This document shows positions 46,708 through 56,457 of a stretch of DNA of 64,000 nucleotides, piece after piece. A program made the translations under genes and the position numbers. This DNA is from Agromyces fucosus (GTDB lineage: Bacteria; Actinomycetota; Actinomycetes; Actinomycetales; Microbacteriaceae), in NCBI RefSeq assembly GCF_004134865.1, contig NZ_SDPO01000001.1:434001-498000 (forward strand). Reading direction: 5' to 3'. The notes beneath the pieces are model-generated. The model was given only the letters and a program-made list of their open reading frames with translations, did not search any database and had not been told where the DNA came from. How positions within the stretch are numbered: the first letter of the stretch is position 1; each line of letters opens with the position of its first letter.

Positions 46708-48308
46708 GCTTCCGCATCTCGGTGAGCGGAGCCGCGGCCGAGGCGGTGCGCAGCACGGTTCCCGCGCTCGTCGCCGACCTCGTCGCGAGCGGCATCACTG
46801 CCCAGGACGCATCACTCTGGGGTCCCGAGGCCGAGGCGGAGGCCGCCAAGCGCCTCGGCTGGACCGAGGCCGTCGCGATCTCCCGACCGCTCGTCCCGCA
46901 GATCGAAGCCCTGCGCGAAGAGCTCGAGGCGGCGGGCGTCGACCACATCGTGCTCGCGGGCATGGGCGGTTCCTCGCTCGCTCCCGAGGTCATCACGCGC
47001 ACGACGGGCGTCGACCTCACCGTGCTCGACTCGACCGAGCCGGGGCAGGTTCGCGCCGCTCTCGCCGACCGGCTCGAGACCTCGGCACTCGTCGTCTCGT
47101 CGAAGTCGGGCTCGACCGTCGAGACCGACAGCCAGCGCCGCGCGTACGAGCAGGCCTTCCGCGACGCCGGCATCGATCCCGCGACCCGCATCATCGTCGT
47201 GACCGACCCCGGTTCGCCGCTCGACGAGTCGGCCCGTGCCGCGGGCTACCGCGTCTTCAACGCCGACCCCGAGGTCGGCGGCCGCTACTCGGCGCTCACC
47301 GCCTTCGGCCTCGTGCCGTCCGGCCTCGCCGGCGTCGACATCTCCGAGGTGCTCGACGAGGCCGAGACCATCGAGCTCTCGCTCGCCATCGACAGCCCCG
47401 AGAATCCGGGCCTCGTCCTCGGCGCGGCGATCGCGGCGACGGTCCCCCTCCGCGACAAGCTCGGCATCATCGCCGACGGCACGCACATCGTGGGGCTCCC
47501 CGACTGGGCCGAGCAGCTGATCGCGGAGTCCACGGGCAAGAACGGCACCGGCCTCCTCCCCGTGGTGCTCGACGTCGATGCACCCGAGCTCGGCGAGGAC
47601 CTCGCCGACCTGCAGATCGTGCGCATCGTCGACGACGCGGGCGACGAGATCTTCGGCCGCGACCACTCCGGGGAGATCCGCGTGTCGGGCACGCTCGGCG
47701 CGCAGCTCCTCGTCTGGGAGTACGCGACGGTCGTGGCCGGACGCCTCCTGGGCATCAACCCGTTCGACCAGCCCGATGTCGAGTCGGCGAAGATCGCTGC
47801 GCGCGGCCTCCTCGATGCACGCCCCGAGCCCACGCCCGCCGCCTTCGTCGAGCAGGGTATCGAGGTGCGCGGCACTCCCGAGGTCATCGGCGCCTCGAGC
47901 GATCTCGCCTCGGCGATCGACGTGCTGCTCGAAGAGCTGCCGGCCGACGGCTACCTCTCGATCCAGGCCTACGTCGACCGGGTCGCCCACCCCGAGCTCG
48001 AGCGGCTCCGCGGCCTGCTCGCGGCGCGTGCCGGTCGCCCGGTCACGTTCGGCTGGGGCCCGCGCTTCCTCCACTCGACCGGCCAGTTCCACAAGGGCGG
48101 TCCAGCCGTCGGCGCGTTCCTCCAGATCACGCAGAAGCCGGCCGAAGACCTCGCGATCCCCGATCGCCCGTTCACCTTCGGCCAGCTGATCGCCGCTCAG
48201 GCCTCCGGTGACGCGAGCGTTCTCGCCGAACACGGTCGACCGGTGCTCACCCTCACCCTCGCCGACCCCTCGGCCGGCGCGGCGACGCTGTTCGACGTCG
48301 TCGCCTGA
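46704..48308 (+). CDS. pgi: Glucose-6-phosphate isomerase
   Basis: A 534-residue isomerase with two SIS subdomains: [20 protein letters not shown] and [20 protein letters not shown], then [20 protein letters not shown] and [19 protein letters not shown]. It interconverts glucose-6-phosphate and fructose-6-phosphate, linking glycolysis to the pentose pathway. It belongs to a divergent actinobacterial PGI type, with less similarity to the E. coli enzyme than most genes here. The C-terminal [20 protein letters not shown] is the conserved 'HSTGQLHKGG' region. Confidence 0.94.
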   Translation: MSFRISVSGAAAEAVRSTVPALVADLVASGITAQDASLWGPEAEAEAAKRLGWTEAVAISRPLVPQIEALREELEAAGVDHIVLAGMGGSSLAPEVITRTTGVDLTVLDSTEPGQVRAALADRLETSALVVSSKSGSTVETDSQRRAYEQAFRDAGIDPATRIIVVTDPGSPLDESARAAGYRVFNADPEVGGRYSALTAFGLVPSGLAGVDISEVLDEAETIELSLAIDSPENPGLVLGAAIAATVPLRDKLGIIADGTHIVGLPDWAEQLIAESTGKNGTGLLPVVLDVDAPELGEDLADLQIVRIVDDAGDEIFGRDHSGEIRVSGTLGAQLLVWEYATVVAGRLLGINPFDQPDVESAKIAARGLLDARPEPTPAAFVEQGIEVRGTPEVIGASSDLASAIDVLLEELPADGYLSIQAYVDRVAHPELERLRGLLAARAGRPVTFGWGPRFLHSTGQFHKGGPAVGAFLQITQKPAEDLAIPDRPFTFGQLIAAQASGDASVLAEHGRPVLTLTLADPSAGAATLFDVVA

Positions 48309-48322
48309 GAACCGGAGGAACG

Positions 48323-49864
48323 ATGCAACCGGCCGAGATCACCGCGAAGCACAATCCGCTCCGCTCCCCCAAGGACTACCGGCTCAACCGCATCGCGGGG
48401 CCGTCGAGTCTGATCATCTTCGGAGTCACCGGCGACCTGTCGCGCAAGAAGCTGATGCCCGCGGTCTACGACCTCGCGAACCGCGGGCTCCTGCCTCCCG
48501 GCTTCGCGCTCGTCGGCTTCGCTCGGCGCGAATGGGCCGACCAGGACTTCGAGAAGGTCGTGCACGACTCGGTGAAGCAGTACGCACGCACCGAGTTCCG
48601 TGAAGACGTCTGGAAGCAGCTGGCCAGAGGCATCCGCTTCGTGCCCGGCGACTTCGACGACGACGCGGCGTTCGACCGGCTTCGACAGGTGGTCGCCGAC
48701 CTCGATCGCGAGCGCGGGACGATGGGCAACCACGCGTTCTACCTCTCGATCCCGCCGAAGTCGTTCCCGCTCGTCACCGAGCAGCTGAAGCGTTCCGGGC
48801 TCACCGAGCAGCGTGACGACCAGTGGCGCCGCGTCGTCATCGAGAAGCCGTTCGGCAGCGATTTGAAGACGGCGCGCGAGCTGAACGACGTCGTGGCCTC
48901 GGTCTTCCCGCCCGACTCGGTGTTCCGCATCGACCACTACCTCGGCAAGGAGACGGTCCAGAACATCCTGGCGCTCCGGTTCGCGAACCAGCTCTACGAG
49001 CCCATCTGGAACGCGAACCACGTCGATCACGTGCAGATCACGATGGCCGAGGACATCGGCGTGGGCGGCCGTGCCGGGTACTACGACGGCATCGGCGCAG
49101 CGCGCGACGTGATCCAGAACCACCTGTTGCAGCTCCTCGCCCTCACCGCGATGGAGGAGCCGATCTCGTTCGAGGCCGGCGACCTGCGGGCCGAGAAGGA
49201 GAAGATCCTCGCGGCCGTGCGTCTGCCCGAGGACCTCGCGACGGGCACCGCCCGCGGGCAGTACGCCGGCGGCTGGCAGGGCGGCGAGAAGGTCATCGGA
49301 TTCCTCGACGAAGACGGCATGAACCCCGAGTCGACGACCGAGACCTACGCCGCCATGAAGCTGACCATCGGCACGCGCCGATGGGCGGGCGTGCCGTTCT
49401 ACCTGCGCGCGGGCAAGCGCCTCGGCCGACGCGTCACCGAGATCGCGGTCGTGTTCAAGCGCGCACCCCAGCAGGTGTTCGCCGACAGCCAGACCTCGCA
49501 GCTCGGGCAGAACGCGCTCGTGATACGCGTGCAGCCCGACGAGGGCGTCACGATCCGCTTCGGCTCGAAGGTGCCGGGCGCCGGCATGCAGGTCCGCGAC
49601 GTGACGATGGACTTCGGCTACGGCCACGCCTTCACCGAGGCGAGCCCCGAGGCCTACGAGCGCCTGATCCTCGACGTGCTGCTCGGCGACCCGCCCCTCT
49701 TCCCCCGCCAGGAGGAGGTCGAGCTCTCCTGGAAGATCCTCGATCCGATCGAGGAGTTCTGGGCGACGCAGGGACAGCCCGAGCAGTACCGCCCCGGCAC
49801 CTGGGGGCCTGCCTCCGCCGATGAACTCCTCGAACGCGACGGACGAAGCTGGAGACGCCCATGA
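48323..49864 (+). CDS. zwf: Glucose-6-phosphate 1-dehydrogenase
   Basis: A 513-residue G6PD, the NADP-linked entry step of the oxidative pentose pathway. The nucleotide-binding start is LIIFGVTGDLSRKKLMPAVY, the substrate/catalytic motif RIDHYLGKETVQNILALRFA, and EKPFG precedes it. Length is normal for bacteria. It ends with an ATGA overlap into opcA, whose product is needed for full activity in actinobacteria. Confidence 0.98.
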   Translation: MQPAEITAKHNPLRSPKDYRLNRIAGPSSLIIFGVTGDLSRKKLMPAVYDLANRGLLPPGFALVGFARREWADQDFEKVVHDSVKQYARTEFREDVWKQLARGIRFVPGDFDDDAAFDRLRQVVADLDRERGTMGNHAFYLSIPPKSFPLVTEQLKRSGLTEQRDDQWRRVVIEKPFGSDLKTARELNDVVASVFPPDSVFRIDHYLGKETVQNILALRFANQLYEPIWNANHVDHVQITMAEDIGVGGRAGYYDGIGAARDVIQNHLLQLLALTAMEEPISFEAGDLRAEKEKILAAVRLPEDLATGTARGQYAGGWQGGEKVIGFLDEDGMNPESTTETYAAMKLTIGTRRWAGVPFYLRAGKRLGRRVTEIAVVFKRAPQQVFADSQTSQLGQNALVIRVQPDEGVTIRFGSKVPGAGMQVRDVTMDFGYGHAFTEASPEAYERLILDVLLGDPPLFPRQEEVELSWKILDPIEEFWATQGQPEQYRPGTWGPASADELLERDGRSWRRP

Positions 49865-50820
49865 TCGTCGATCTGCCCGACACGACGACCAGTCAGGTCT
49901 CGAAGACCCTCGTGAAGATCCGCGAAGAGGGCGGCGTCGTCGCCCTCGGCCGCGTCCTCACGCTCGTCATCGCCACCTCGCCCGGGGTCGAGGAAGAAGC
50001 GATCGAAGCGGCCAACGACGCCTCTCGCGAGCACCCGATGCGCGTCATCGTCGTCTCGACCGAGCCCGGCACCGAGACCTCGGCGGTCGCGCCGCGGCTC
50101 GACGCCGAGATCCGCGTCGGCGGCGACGCCGGTGCGAGCGAGGTCATCGTGCTCCGCGCGTGCGGCGATGCCGCGCGCGACGAGGAGAGCCTCATCATGG
50201 CGCTCCTCCTCCCCGATGCCCCGGTCGTCACGTGGTGGCCCGGCGCAGCACCCGAGGTTCCCGGACGCTCACCGCTCGGTCGCATCGCGCATCGCAGGAT
50301 CACGGATGCCTCGGCGCAGCCCGACCCGCAGGCCGCGCTGCGCGCACTCGCCGGCAATTACACGCCCGGCGACGCCGACTTCGCGTGGACCCGGCTCACC
50401 CTCTGGCGTGCGCAGCTCGCCGCGGTGCTCGACCAGCCCCCGTTCGAACCCGTGACCAGGGTGCAGGTCAGCGGGGCGGTCGACTCGCCCTCGACCACGC
50501 TCCTCGCGGCATGGCTCCGACTGCAGCTCAACGCACCGACCGAGTACGAGCTCGCCGGGCCAGAGGCCGGGTACCACGGCATCCACGGCGTGCGCCTCGA
50601 GCGCGACGGCGGGGCGATCGAGCTCATCCGCGACGTCCCGGGCATCGCGACTCTCCGTCAACCGGGCCAGCCGCGGCACGACCTCGCGCTCGCGCGTCGC
50701 AATCTCCGCGACTGTCTCGCCGACGAGCTCCGCCGCCTCGACCCCGATGAGTTGTACGGTGAGGTCATCACCCGCGGGCTCGAGCTCCTCGACGCCGGCG
50801 GCGAAGGAGGAACTGCATGA
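49861..50820 (+). CDS. opcA: Glucose-6-phosphate dehydrogenase assembly protein OpcA
   Basis: A 319-residue OpcA, an actinobacterial and cyanobacterial allosteric partner that helps G6PD assemble and respond to redox state. Family features are GGVVALGRVLTLVI near the N-terminus, PDAPVVTWWPGAAPEVPGRS, IAHRRITDASAQPDPQAALR and YTPGDADFAWTRLTLWRAQL. It is coupled at both ends by four-base overlaps to zwf and pgl. Confidence 0.96.
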   Translation: MIVDLPDTTTSQVSKTLVKIREEGGVVALGRVLTLVIATSPGVEEEAIEAANDASREHPMRVIVVSTEPGTETSAVAPRLDAEIRVGGDAGASEVIVLRACGDAARDEESLIMALLLPDAPVVTWWPGAAPEVPGRSPLGRIAHRRITDASAQPDPQAALRALAGNYTPGDADFAWTRLTLWRAQLAAVLDQPPFEPVTRVQVSGAVDSPSTTLLAAWLRLQLNAPTEYELAGPEAGYHGIHGVRLERDGGAIELIRDVPGIATLRQPGQPRHDLALARRNLRDCLADELRRLDPDELYGEVITRGLELLDAGGEGGTA

Positions 50821-51587
50821 CCAACGAACGACGCGTGCTCGTGCACCCCGACAAGGCCTCGCTCGCGGGGTCGGTCGCGGCGCGCTTCATCACGAAGCTC
50901 CTCGACATCCTCGACACCCAGGCCGTGGCGCACGTCGTGCTCACCGGGGGTTCGATGGGCGCCACGGTGCTGCAGTCGGTGGGAGCCTCGCCCGCGCACA
51001 CCTCGATCGACTGGTCGCGCGTGCACTTCTGGTGGGGCGACGAGCGATGGCTGCCCGCCGGTGACGCCGAGCGCAACGACGAGCAGGCACGTGTCGCGTT
51101 GCTCGACGCGCTCGACCTGCCGGCCGGGAACCTGCACCCGTTCCCCGCCGCCGACGGCGAGCTCGACCTCGACACGGCTGCAGAGGTCTACGCGGCCGAA
51201 CTCGCGGCACATGGCGTCGACGGGCTGCCGCACCCGATCTTCGACATCACCTTCCTCGGCGTCGGGCCCGACGGGCACATCGCCTCACTCTTCCCGCACC
51301 GCTCCGGCATCCAGGTGACCGATCGCACTGTCATCGCGGTGCGCAACTCGCCGAAGCCCCCGCCCGAGCGACTCAGCCTCACCCGACCCGTCATCAACGC
51401 GTCCCAGCGTGTCTGGATGGTGCTCGCCGGCGCCGACAAGGCATCGGCACTCGGTCTGGCCCTCGCCGGCGCGAGCCGTGACGAGGTCCCCGTCGCGGGC
51501 ATCAAGGGCCGGCGACGCACCGTGTTCTTCGTCGATGCCGACGCGGCATCCGAGGTGCCCGAATCGCTCATCGCGCGCGACTACTGA
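50817..51587 (+). CDS. pgl: 6-phosphogluconolactonase
   Basis: A 256-residue lactonase of the DevB/SOL type, a glucosamine-6-phosphate-deaminase fold that hydrolyses 6-phosphogluconolactone. Motifs: VVLTGGSMGATVLQSV, DWSRVHFWWGDERWLPAGDA, ERNDEQARVALLDALDLPAG and FLGVGPDGHIASLFPH. It ends the pentose-phosphate operon and is followed by a very long terminator hairpin. Confidence 0.97.
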   Translation: MTNERRVLVHPDKASLAGSVAARFITKLLDILDTQAVAHVVLTGGSMGATVLQSVGASPAHTSIDWSRVHFWWGDERWLPAGDAERNDEQARVALLDALDLPAGNLHPFPAADGELDLDTAAEVYAAELAAHGVDGLPHPIFDITFLGVGPDGHIASLFPHRSGIQVTDRTVIAVRNSPKPPPERLSLTRPVINASQRVWMVLAGADKASALGLALAGASRDEVPVAGIKGRRRTVFFVDADAASEVPESLIARDY

Positions 51588-51601
51588 CGCGCTCGACATC
51601 G

Positions 51602-51654
51602 CGACGTACGCAGAAAGGGGGCGGCCACAGGCCGCCCCCTTTCTGCGTACGTCG
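51602..51654. terminator. Bidirectional terminator with 25-bp perfect stem
   Basis: Perfectly complementary 25-base arms around an ACA loop, between the convergent pgl and rbpA genes. The AAAGGGGG/CCCCCTTT part gives short T-tracts in both directions. It is the longest perfect hairpin seen in the window. Confidence 0.9.
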
Positions 51655-51661
51655 TCGCTGA

Positions 51662-52027
51662 TCAGGCCTTGGGAGCCTGACCGCGGCGCGTGCGCAGCTG
51701 CGTGAGTGCGTCGTCGAGCAGGGCCGCGGCCTCTTCATCGGTGCGGCGCTCCTTCACGTACGCGAGGTGCGTCTTGTACGGCTCGAGCTTCGACACCGAC
51801 GGCGGGTTCTCGCGGTCGCGGCCGGCCGGCAGGCCGGTCGACGGACTGTCGATCGTCTCGGGGATCTCCTCTTCAGGGAGCGTCGCCGAGAAGTAGCGCA
51901 CGGTCTCGTTGCCGTGCGCGTCCCAGTAGCTGATGGCGACACGATCGGCGTGGAATCCGCGATCCTGTTCGCCCATGGGGCCCGCGCCGACGCGCGACCC
52001 GCGAATGGCGCTGTTTCCTGATGCCAT
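51662..52027 (-). CDS. rbpA: RNA polymerase-binding protein RbpA
   Basis: A 121-residue RbpA, the actinobacterial activator that binds the housekeeping sigma factor and RNA polymerase and stabilises the open promoter complex. Signatures are AIRGSRVGAGPMGEQDRGFH, RVAISYWDAHGNETVRYFSA and the sigma-binding helix YKTHLAYVKERRTDEEAAAL. GGGAAG precedes the ATG. It lies 11 bases behind secG. Confidence 0.97.
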   Translation of the reverse strand: MASGNSAIRGSRVGAGPMGEQDRGFHADRVAISYWDAHGNETVRYFSATLPEEEIPETIDSPSTGLPAGRDRENPPSVSKLEPYKTHLAYVKERRTDEEAAALLDDALTQLRTRRGQAPKA

Positions 52028-52038
52028 GATGCTTCCCG

Positions 52039-52290
52039 TCAGATTCCGGAGTCGAACTTGGTGATGAGGCCGAGCACGACGATGCAGGTGATCCACACGA
52101 GCGCGAGGATGATCGTGATCCGGTTCAGGTTGCGCTCGGCGACACCGGATGCTCCGAGGCTGGAGGTGACACCGCCGCCGAACATGTCGGACAGACCGCC
52201 GCCACGACCCTTGTGCAGCAGGATGAGCAACGTCAGCAGCAGGCTCGTGAGACCGAGCAGCACCTGCAGGACGACCTGGAGAATCTCCAC
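52039..52290 (-). CDS. secG: Protein translocase subunit SecG
   Basis: An 83-residue two-helix membrane protein of the SecYEG channel. Helix 1 (QVVLQVLLGLTSLLLTLLIL) is followed by the conserved LHKGRGGGLSDMFGGGVTSS loop ('GKGGGLSxxFGG'), then helix 2 (RITIILALVWITCIVVLGLI). The start is GTG 52290 with AAAGG upstream. A TATACT box and a terminator after tpiA indicate its own promoter, although gap-pgk-tpiA-secG is a conserved order. Confidence 0.95.
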   Translation of the reverse strand: MEILQVVLQVLLGLTSLLLTLLILLHKGRGGGLSDMFGGGVTSSLGASGVAERNLNRITIILALVWITCIVVLGLITKFDSGI

Positions 52291-52337
52291 GGGGTGAACC
52301 TTTCCGGGCACGACAGATGGGTCGATGCCGACACTCG

Positions 52338-52343
52338 AGTATA
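52338..52343 (-). promoter_or_regulatory. -10 box TATACT for secG-rbpA
   Basis: TATACT on the minus strand about 48 bases before the secG GTG and just downstream of the tpiA terminator. No clear -35 is present. Confidence 0.5.
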
Positions 52344-52356
52344 GCCGGAAGCATGA

Positions 52357-52390
52357 CCGTACCCGGGAGCGCTCGCGCTCCCGGGTACGG
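52357..52390 (-). terminator. Terminator after tpiA
   Basis: A perfect 15-bp stem CCGTACCCGGGAGCG / CGCTCCCGGGTACGG with a CTCG loop, directly after the tpiA stop. No T-run follows; it may be a partial terminator that separates the glycolytic genes from secG-rbpA. Confidence 0.7.
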
Positions 52391-52394
52391 GAAA

Positions 52395-53183
52395 TCAGGC
52401 TCCGACGTGCTTCTTGAACCGCACGATGCTCGCGAATTCGGGGATGTCGAGGCTCGCGCCGCCGACGAGAGCCCCGTCGACGTTCGGTTCCCGCAGGAAC
52501 GAGGCGATGTTCGCCGCCTTCACCGAACCGCCGTACAGGACGCGAGTCGACTGCGCGACCTCTTCGCCGACGAGGTCGACCAGGAGTGCACGCAGCGCCG
52601 CCGCGACCTGTTCGGCCTGTGCAGGCGTCGCCGCCTGACCCGAGCCGATCGCCCAGACGGGCTCGTACGCGACGACGAGGCCCTTCGAGCCGTCGACGCC
52701 GTCGAGGGCGGCACGCAGCTGCGCGACCGGAACGGCGCTCGGACCGTGCGCCTCCAGGTCTTCCGCCGTCTCGCCGACGCAGACGACCGGCACGAGACCG
52801 TGCCGGTGCGCGGCCTTGACCTTCGCGTTGACCTCGGCGTCGGACTCCGCGTGCAGCGTGCGTCGCTCGGAGTGGCCGATGATCACGTAGCGGCAGTCGA
52901 GCTGCTTGAGGAACGCGCCGGAGATCTCGCCCGTGTAGGCGCCCGAGTCGTGGGCCGAGACATCCTGCGCGCCGTAGCCGATCGGCAGCGAGTCGGCCGC
53001 GACGAGCGTCTGCACCGAACGCAGGTCGGTGAACGGCGGGAAGACCGCGACCTCCGCGTCGGCGAAGTCGTGCTTCGCGTCGGCGAGAGCCCATGCGAGC
53101 TTCTGCACGAACGCGATCGACTGCAGGTGATCGAGGTTCATCTTCCAGTTGCCTGCGATGAACGGGGTGCGCTTCACTGCCAT
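52395..53183 (-). CDS. tpiA: Triosephosphate isomerase
   Basis: A 262-residue TIM barrel that interconverts dihydroxyacetone phosphate and glyceraldehyde-3-phosphate. The N-terminal RTPFIAGNWKMNLDHLQ, catalytic His in CRYVIIGHSERRTLHAESD, catalytic Glu in VVAYEPVWAIGSGQAATPAQ and the phosphate loop VLYGGSVKAANIASF are all intact. Its start lies inside the end of pgk (10-base overlap). Confidence 0.98.
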   Translation of the reverse strand: MAVKRTPFIAGNWKMNLDHLQSIAFVQKLAWALADAKHDFADAEVAVFPPFTDLRSVQTLVAADSLPIGYGAQDVSAHDSGAYTGEISGAFLKQLDCRYVIIGHSERRTLHAESDAEVNAKVKAAHRHGLVPVVCVGETAEDLEAHGPSAVPVAQLRAALDGVDGSKGLVVAYEPVWAIGSGQAATPAQAEQVAAALRALLVDLVGEEVAQSTRVLYGGSVKAANIASFLREPNVDGALVGGASLDIPEFASIVRFKKHVGA

Positions 53184-54388
53184 CCGAGGACCTCCAGTCC
53201 GGGAAGTTTCTTACCTTCGAGGAACTCGAGGCTCGCGCCTCCGCCGGTCGAGATGTGACCGAACTGAGCGTCTTCGAAGCCGAGTTGACGTACGGCGGCC
53301 GCCGAATCGCCGCCGCCGACGACGCTGAGGCCGTCGACCTGGGTCAGGGCTGCCGCGACCACCCGCGTGCCGGCCGCGAACGGAGCGAGCTCGAACACGC
53401 CCATCGGGCCGTTCCAGAACACCGTCTTCGAGCCGCGGATGCGGTTGGCGAATTCGGCGGCGGTGTCGGGGCCGATGTCGAGGCCCAGGCCGGATGCCCC
53501 GAACGGGGTCTGCTCGATCGCGTCGGCCGGAGCGACCACGTGCTCGGCTTCACCCGAGAACGACGCGGCCACGACCACATCCGTCGGCAGCACGATGTCG
53601 ACGCCGCGCTCGGCGGCCTCGGCGAGGTAGCCCTTGACGGTGTCGATCTGGTCTGCCTCCAGGAGGCTCGAGCCGACCTTGTGGCCCTGCGCGGCGAGGA
53701 ACGTGAACAGCATGCCGCCGCCGATGAGGAGCGCGTCGACGCGCGGCAGCAGGTGCGCGATGACTCCCAGCTTGTCGGAGACCTTCGAGCCGCCGAGCAC
53801 GACCGTGTACGGGCGCTCGGGCTTCTCGGTGAGCCGGTCGAGCACGTCGAGCTCGGCCGCGATGAGGAGGCCCGCGGCACTCGGACGGAGCTGCTCGAGC
53901 TCGTACACGCTCGCCTGCTTGCGGTGCACGACGCCGAAGCCGTCGGAGACGACGGCGTCGGCGAACTCGGCGAGCTCGCCGGCGAACGCCGTGCGCTCAG
54001 CCTCGTTCTTCGAGGTCTCCCCCGCGTTGAAGCGCAGGTTCTCGAGCACGAGCACCTCGCCGTCGGCGAGAGCAGCGACCTTCGCCGTGGCATCCTCGCC
54101 GACCGTGTCGGTCGCGAAGGCGACCGGTGCGTCGAGGAGTTCGCCGAGGCGTCTCGCGACGGGGCCGAGGCTGTACTGGGGGTCGGGTGCGCCGTCGGGT
54201 CGACCGAGGTGGGAGACCACGATCACGCGGGCGCCCTGGGCGACGAGCGCCGCCAGGGTGGGGACCGATGCCCGCACGCGGCCGTCGTCCGTGATGACCC
54301 CGTCCCGGAGGGGGACGTTCAGGTCACAACGGACGACGACGCGCTTGCCGGCGAGCGGACCGAGGGAATCGATCGTTCGCAGGGTCAC
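53174..54388 (-). CDS. pgk: Phosphoglycerate kinase
   Basis: A 404-residue kinase for the first ATP-forming step of glycolysis. It shows KRVVVRCDLNVPLRDGVITD, HLGRPDGAPDPQYSLGPVAR, PYTVVLGGSKVSDKLGVIAH and the C-terminal VVGGGDSAAAVRQLG nucleotide site. The start is GTG 54388, 11 bases after the gap stop. Its 3' end overlaps tpiA. Confidence 0.98.
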   Translation of the reverse strand: MTLRTIDSLGPLAGKRVVVRCDLNVPLRDGVITDDGRVRASVPTLAALVAQGARVIVVSHLGRPDGAPDPQYSLGPVARRLGELLDAPVAFATDTVGEDATAKVAALADGEVLVLENLRFNAGETSKNEAERTAFAGELAEFADAVVSDGFGVVHRKQASVYELEQLRPSAAGLLIAAELDVLDRLTEKPERPYTVVLGGSKVSDKLGVIAHLLPRVDALLIGGGMLFTFLAAQGHKVGSSLLEADQIDTVKGYLAEAAERGVDIVLPTDVVVAASFSGEAEHVVAPADAIEQTPFGASGLGLDIGPDTAAEFANRIRGSKTVFWNGPMGVFELAPFAAGTRVVAAALTQVDGLSVVGGGDSAAAVRQLGFEDAQFGHISTGGGASLEFLEGKKLPGLEVLGWQ

Positions 54389-54399
54389 AGGGGCTCGAT

Positions 54400-55500
<1,101 letters not shown>

Positions 55501-56127
55501 TTACGACAGTAGCAGCAGCCCTGAGGTCTTCTCACCAGCGGTCGTGAAGCGCTTCTGGACGTTCTCCCAGTTCGCGATGTTCCAGAACGCCTTGACGTAA
55601 TCGGCGCGCACGTTCTTGTAGTCGAGGTAGTACGCGTGCTCCCAGACATCCAGCATGAGCAGGGGCACGATCCCCGCGGGGAGGTTGCCCTGCTGATCGA
55701 AGAACTGCACGATGATCAGGCGTTCTCCGAGCGAATCCCACGCGAGCACGGCCCAGCCGGAGCCCTGCACGCCGAGCGCCGTCGCCGTGAAGTGCGCCTG
55801 GAACTTGTCGAACGAGCCGAACTGGTCGTCGATCGCCGCGGCGAGGTCGCCGGTCGGCTTGTCGCCGCCTTCGGGCGAGAGGTTGGTCCAGAAGATCGAG
55901 TGGTTGACGTGGCCGCCGAGGTTGAAGGCGAGGTCCTTCTCGAGCTTGTTGACGTTCGCGAGATTGCCCGAGTCGCGGGCCTCTGCGAGCTGTGCGAGCG
56001 CGGTGTTGGCACCCGTCACGTACGCCTGGTGGTGCTTCGAGTGGTGCAGCTCCATGATCGTGCCGCTGATCGCCGGCTCGAGCGCCGAGTAGTCGTAGGG
56101 CAGATCGGGGAGGGTGTAGTCGGCCAT
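55501..56127 (-). CDS. sodA: Superoxide dismutase, Mn/Fe type
   Basis: A 208-residue cytoplasmic superoxide dismutase. Metal ligands are visible: the first His in [13 protein letters not shown], the second in [16 protein letters not shown], and the Asp/His pair in [19 protein letters not shown]. Sequences [10 protein letters not shown] and [10 protein letters not shown] favour the manganese-preferring or cambialistic type. AAGGAG precedes the ATG. Monocistronic by its own -10 box (56194) and terminator. Confidence 0.96.
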   Translation of the reverse strand: MADYTLPDLPYDYSALEPAISGTIMELHHSKHHQAYVTGANTALAQLAEARDSGNLANVNKLEKDLAFNLGGHVNHSIFWTNLSPEGGDKPTGDLAAAIDDQFGSFDKFQAHFTATALGVQGSGWAVLAWDSLGERLIIVQFFDQQGNLPAGIVPLLMLDVWEHAYYLDYKNVRADYVKAFWNIANWENVQKRFTTAGEKTSGLLLLS

Positions 56128-56193
56128 TGCTTCTCCTTGTCAGATGCGCCGGGTCCTCCGGGCGTATCCCCGGGATTCCGCGGCTGCCCTTCG

Positions 56194-56199
56194 AGTCTA
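56194..56199 (-). promoter_or_regulatory. -10 box TAGACT for sodA
   Basis: TAGACT on the minus strand, giving a ~60-base leader to the sodA ATG. Between this box and the repeats at 56289 nothing else was recognised apart from a TTGACA on the plus strand that has no matching -10. Confidence 0.5.
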
Positions 56200-56288
56200 T
56201 GCCCGTCGCCGCTTCGGCACCCGTGGTGCCATGCAGGCTTGACACACTGTGACGGATGCCGCGGTGACCTGCCCGACCGGTCGTGCAT

Positions 56289-56457
56289 GCTCCGAGCGGC
56301 ACGGCCGCCGGAGCATCCGCTCAGACCTCGTCGAGATCGAAAGGCGCGCTCCGAGCGTCAGTGCCGCCGGAGCATCCGCTCAGACCTCGTCGAGATCGAA
56401 GTGCGCGCTCCGAGCGTCAGTGCCGCCGGAGCATCCGCTCAGACCTCGTCGAGATCG
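56289..56457. repeat. 59-bp tandem repeat (2.9 copies) over the end of whiA and its terminator
   Basis: Units begin at 56289, 56348 and 56407 with a constant 59-base period. The second and third are identical over all 51 shared bases; the first differs at a few positions. Each unit contains the last six codons' worth of whiA including its stop (TCAGACCTCGTCGAGATC on the plus strand) and GCTCCG...CGGAGC hairpin arms. The third unit holds the real whiA end; the other two are non-coding copies. The first unit forms the strongest hairpin (ATGCTCC...GGAGCAT with inner GCGGC/GCCGC) and is probably the final terminator. Confidence 0.9.

Noticed and set aside
56239-56244. TTGACA as a -35 box for a plus-strand transcript into the whiA repeats
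   Set aside because: No -10-like hexamer at 16-18 bases and no plus-strand gene follows.
56289-56457. Possible CRISPR array because of regular repeats
   Set aside because: The 59-base units are contiguous with no unique spacers and include the end of a coding gene; it is a tandem duplication.
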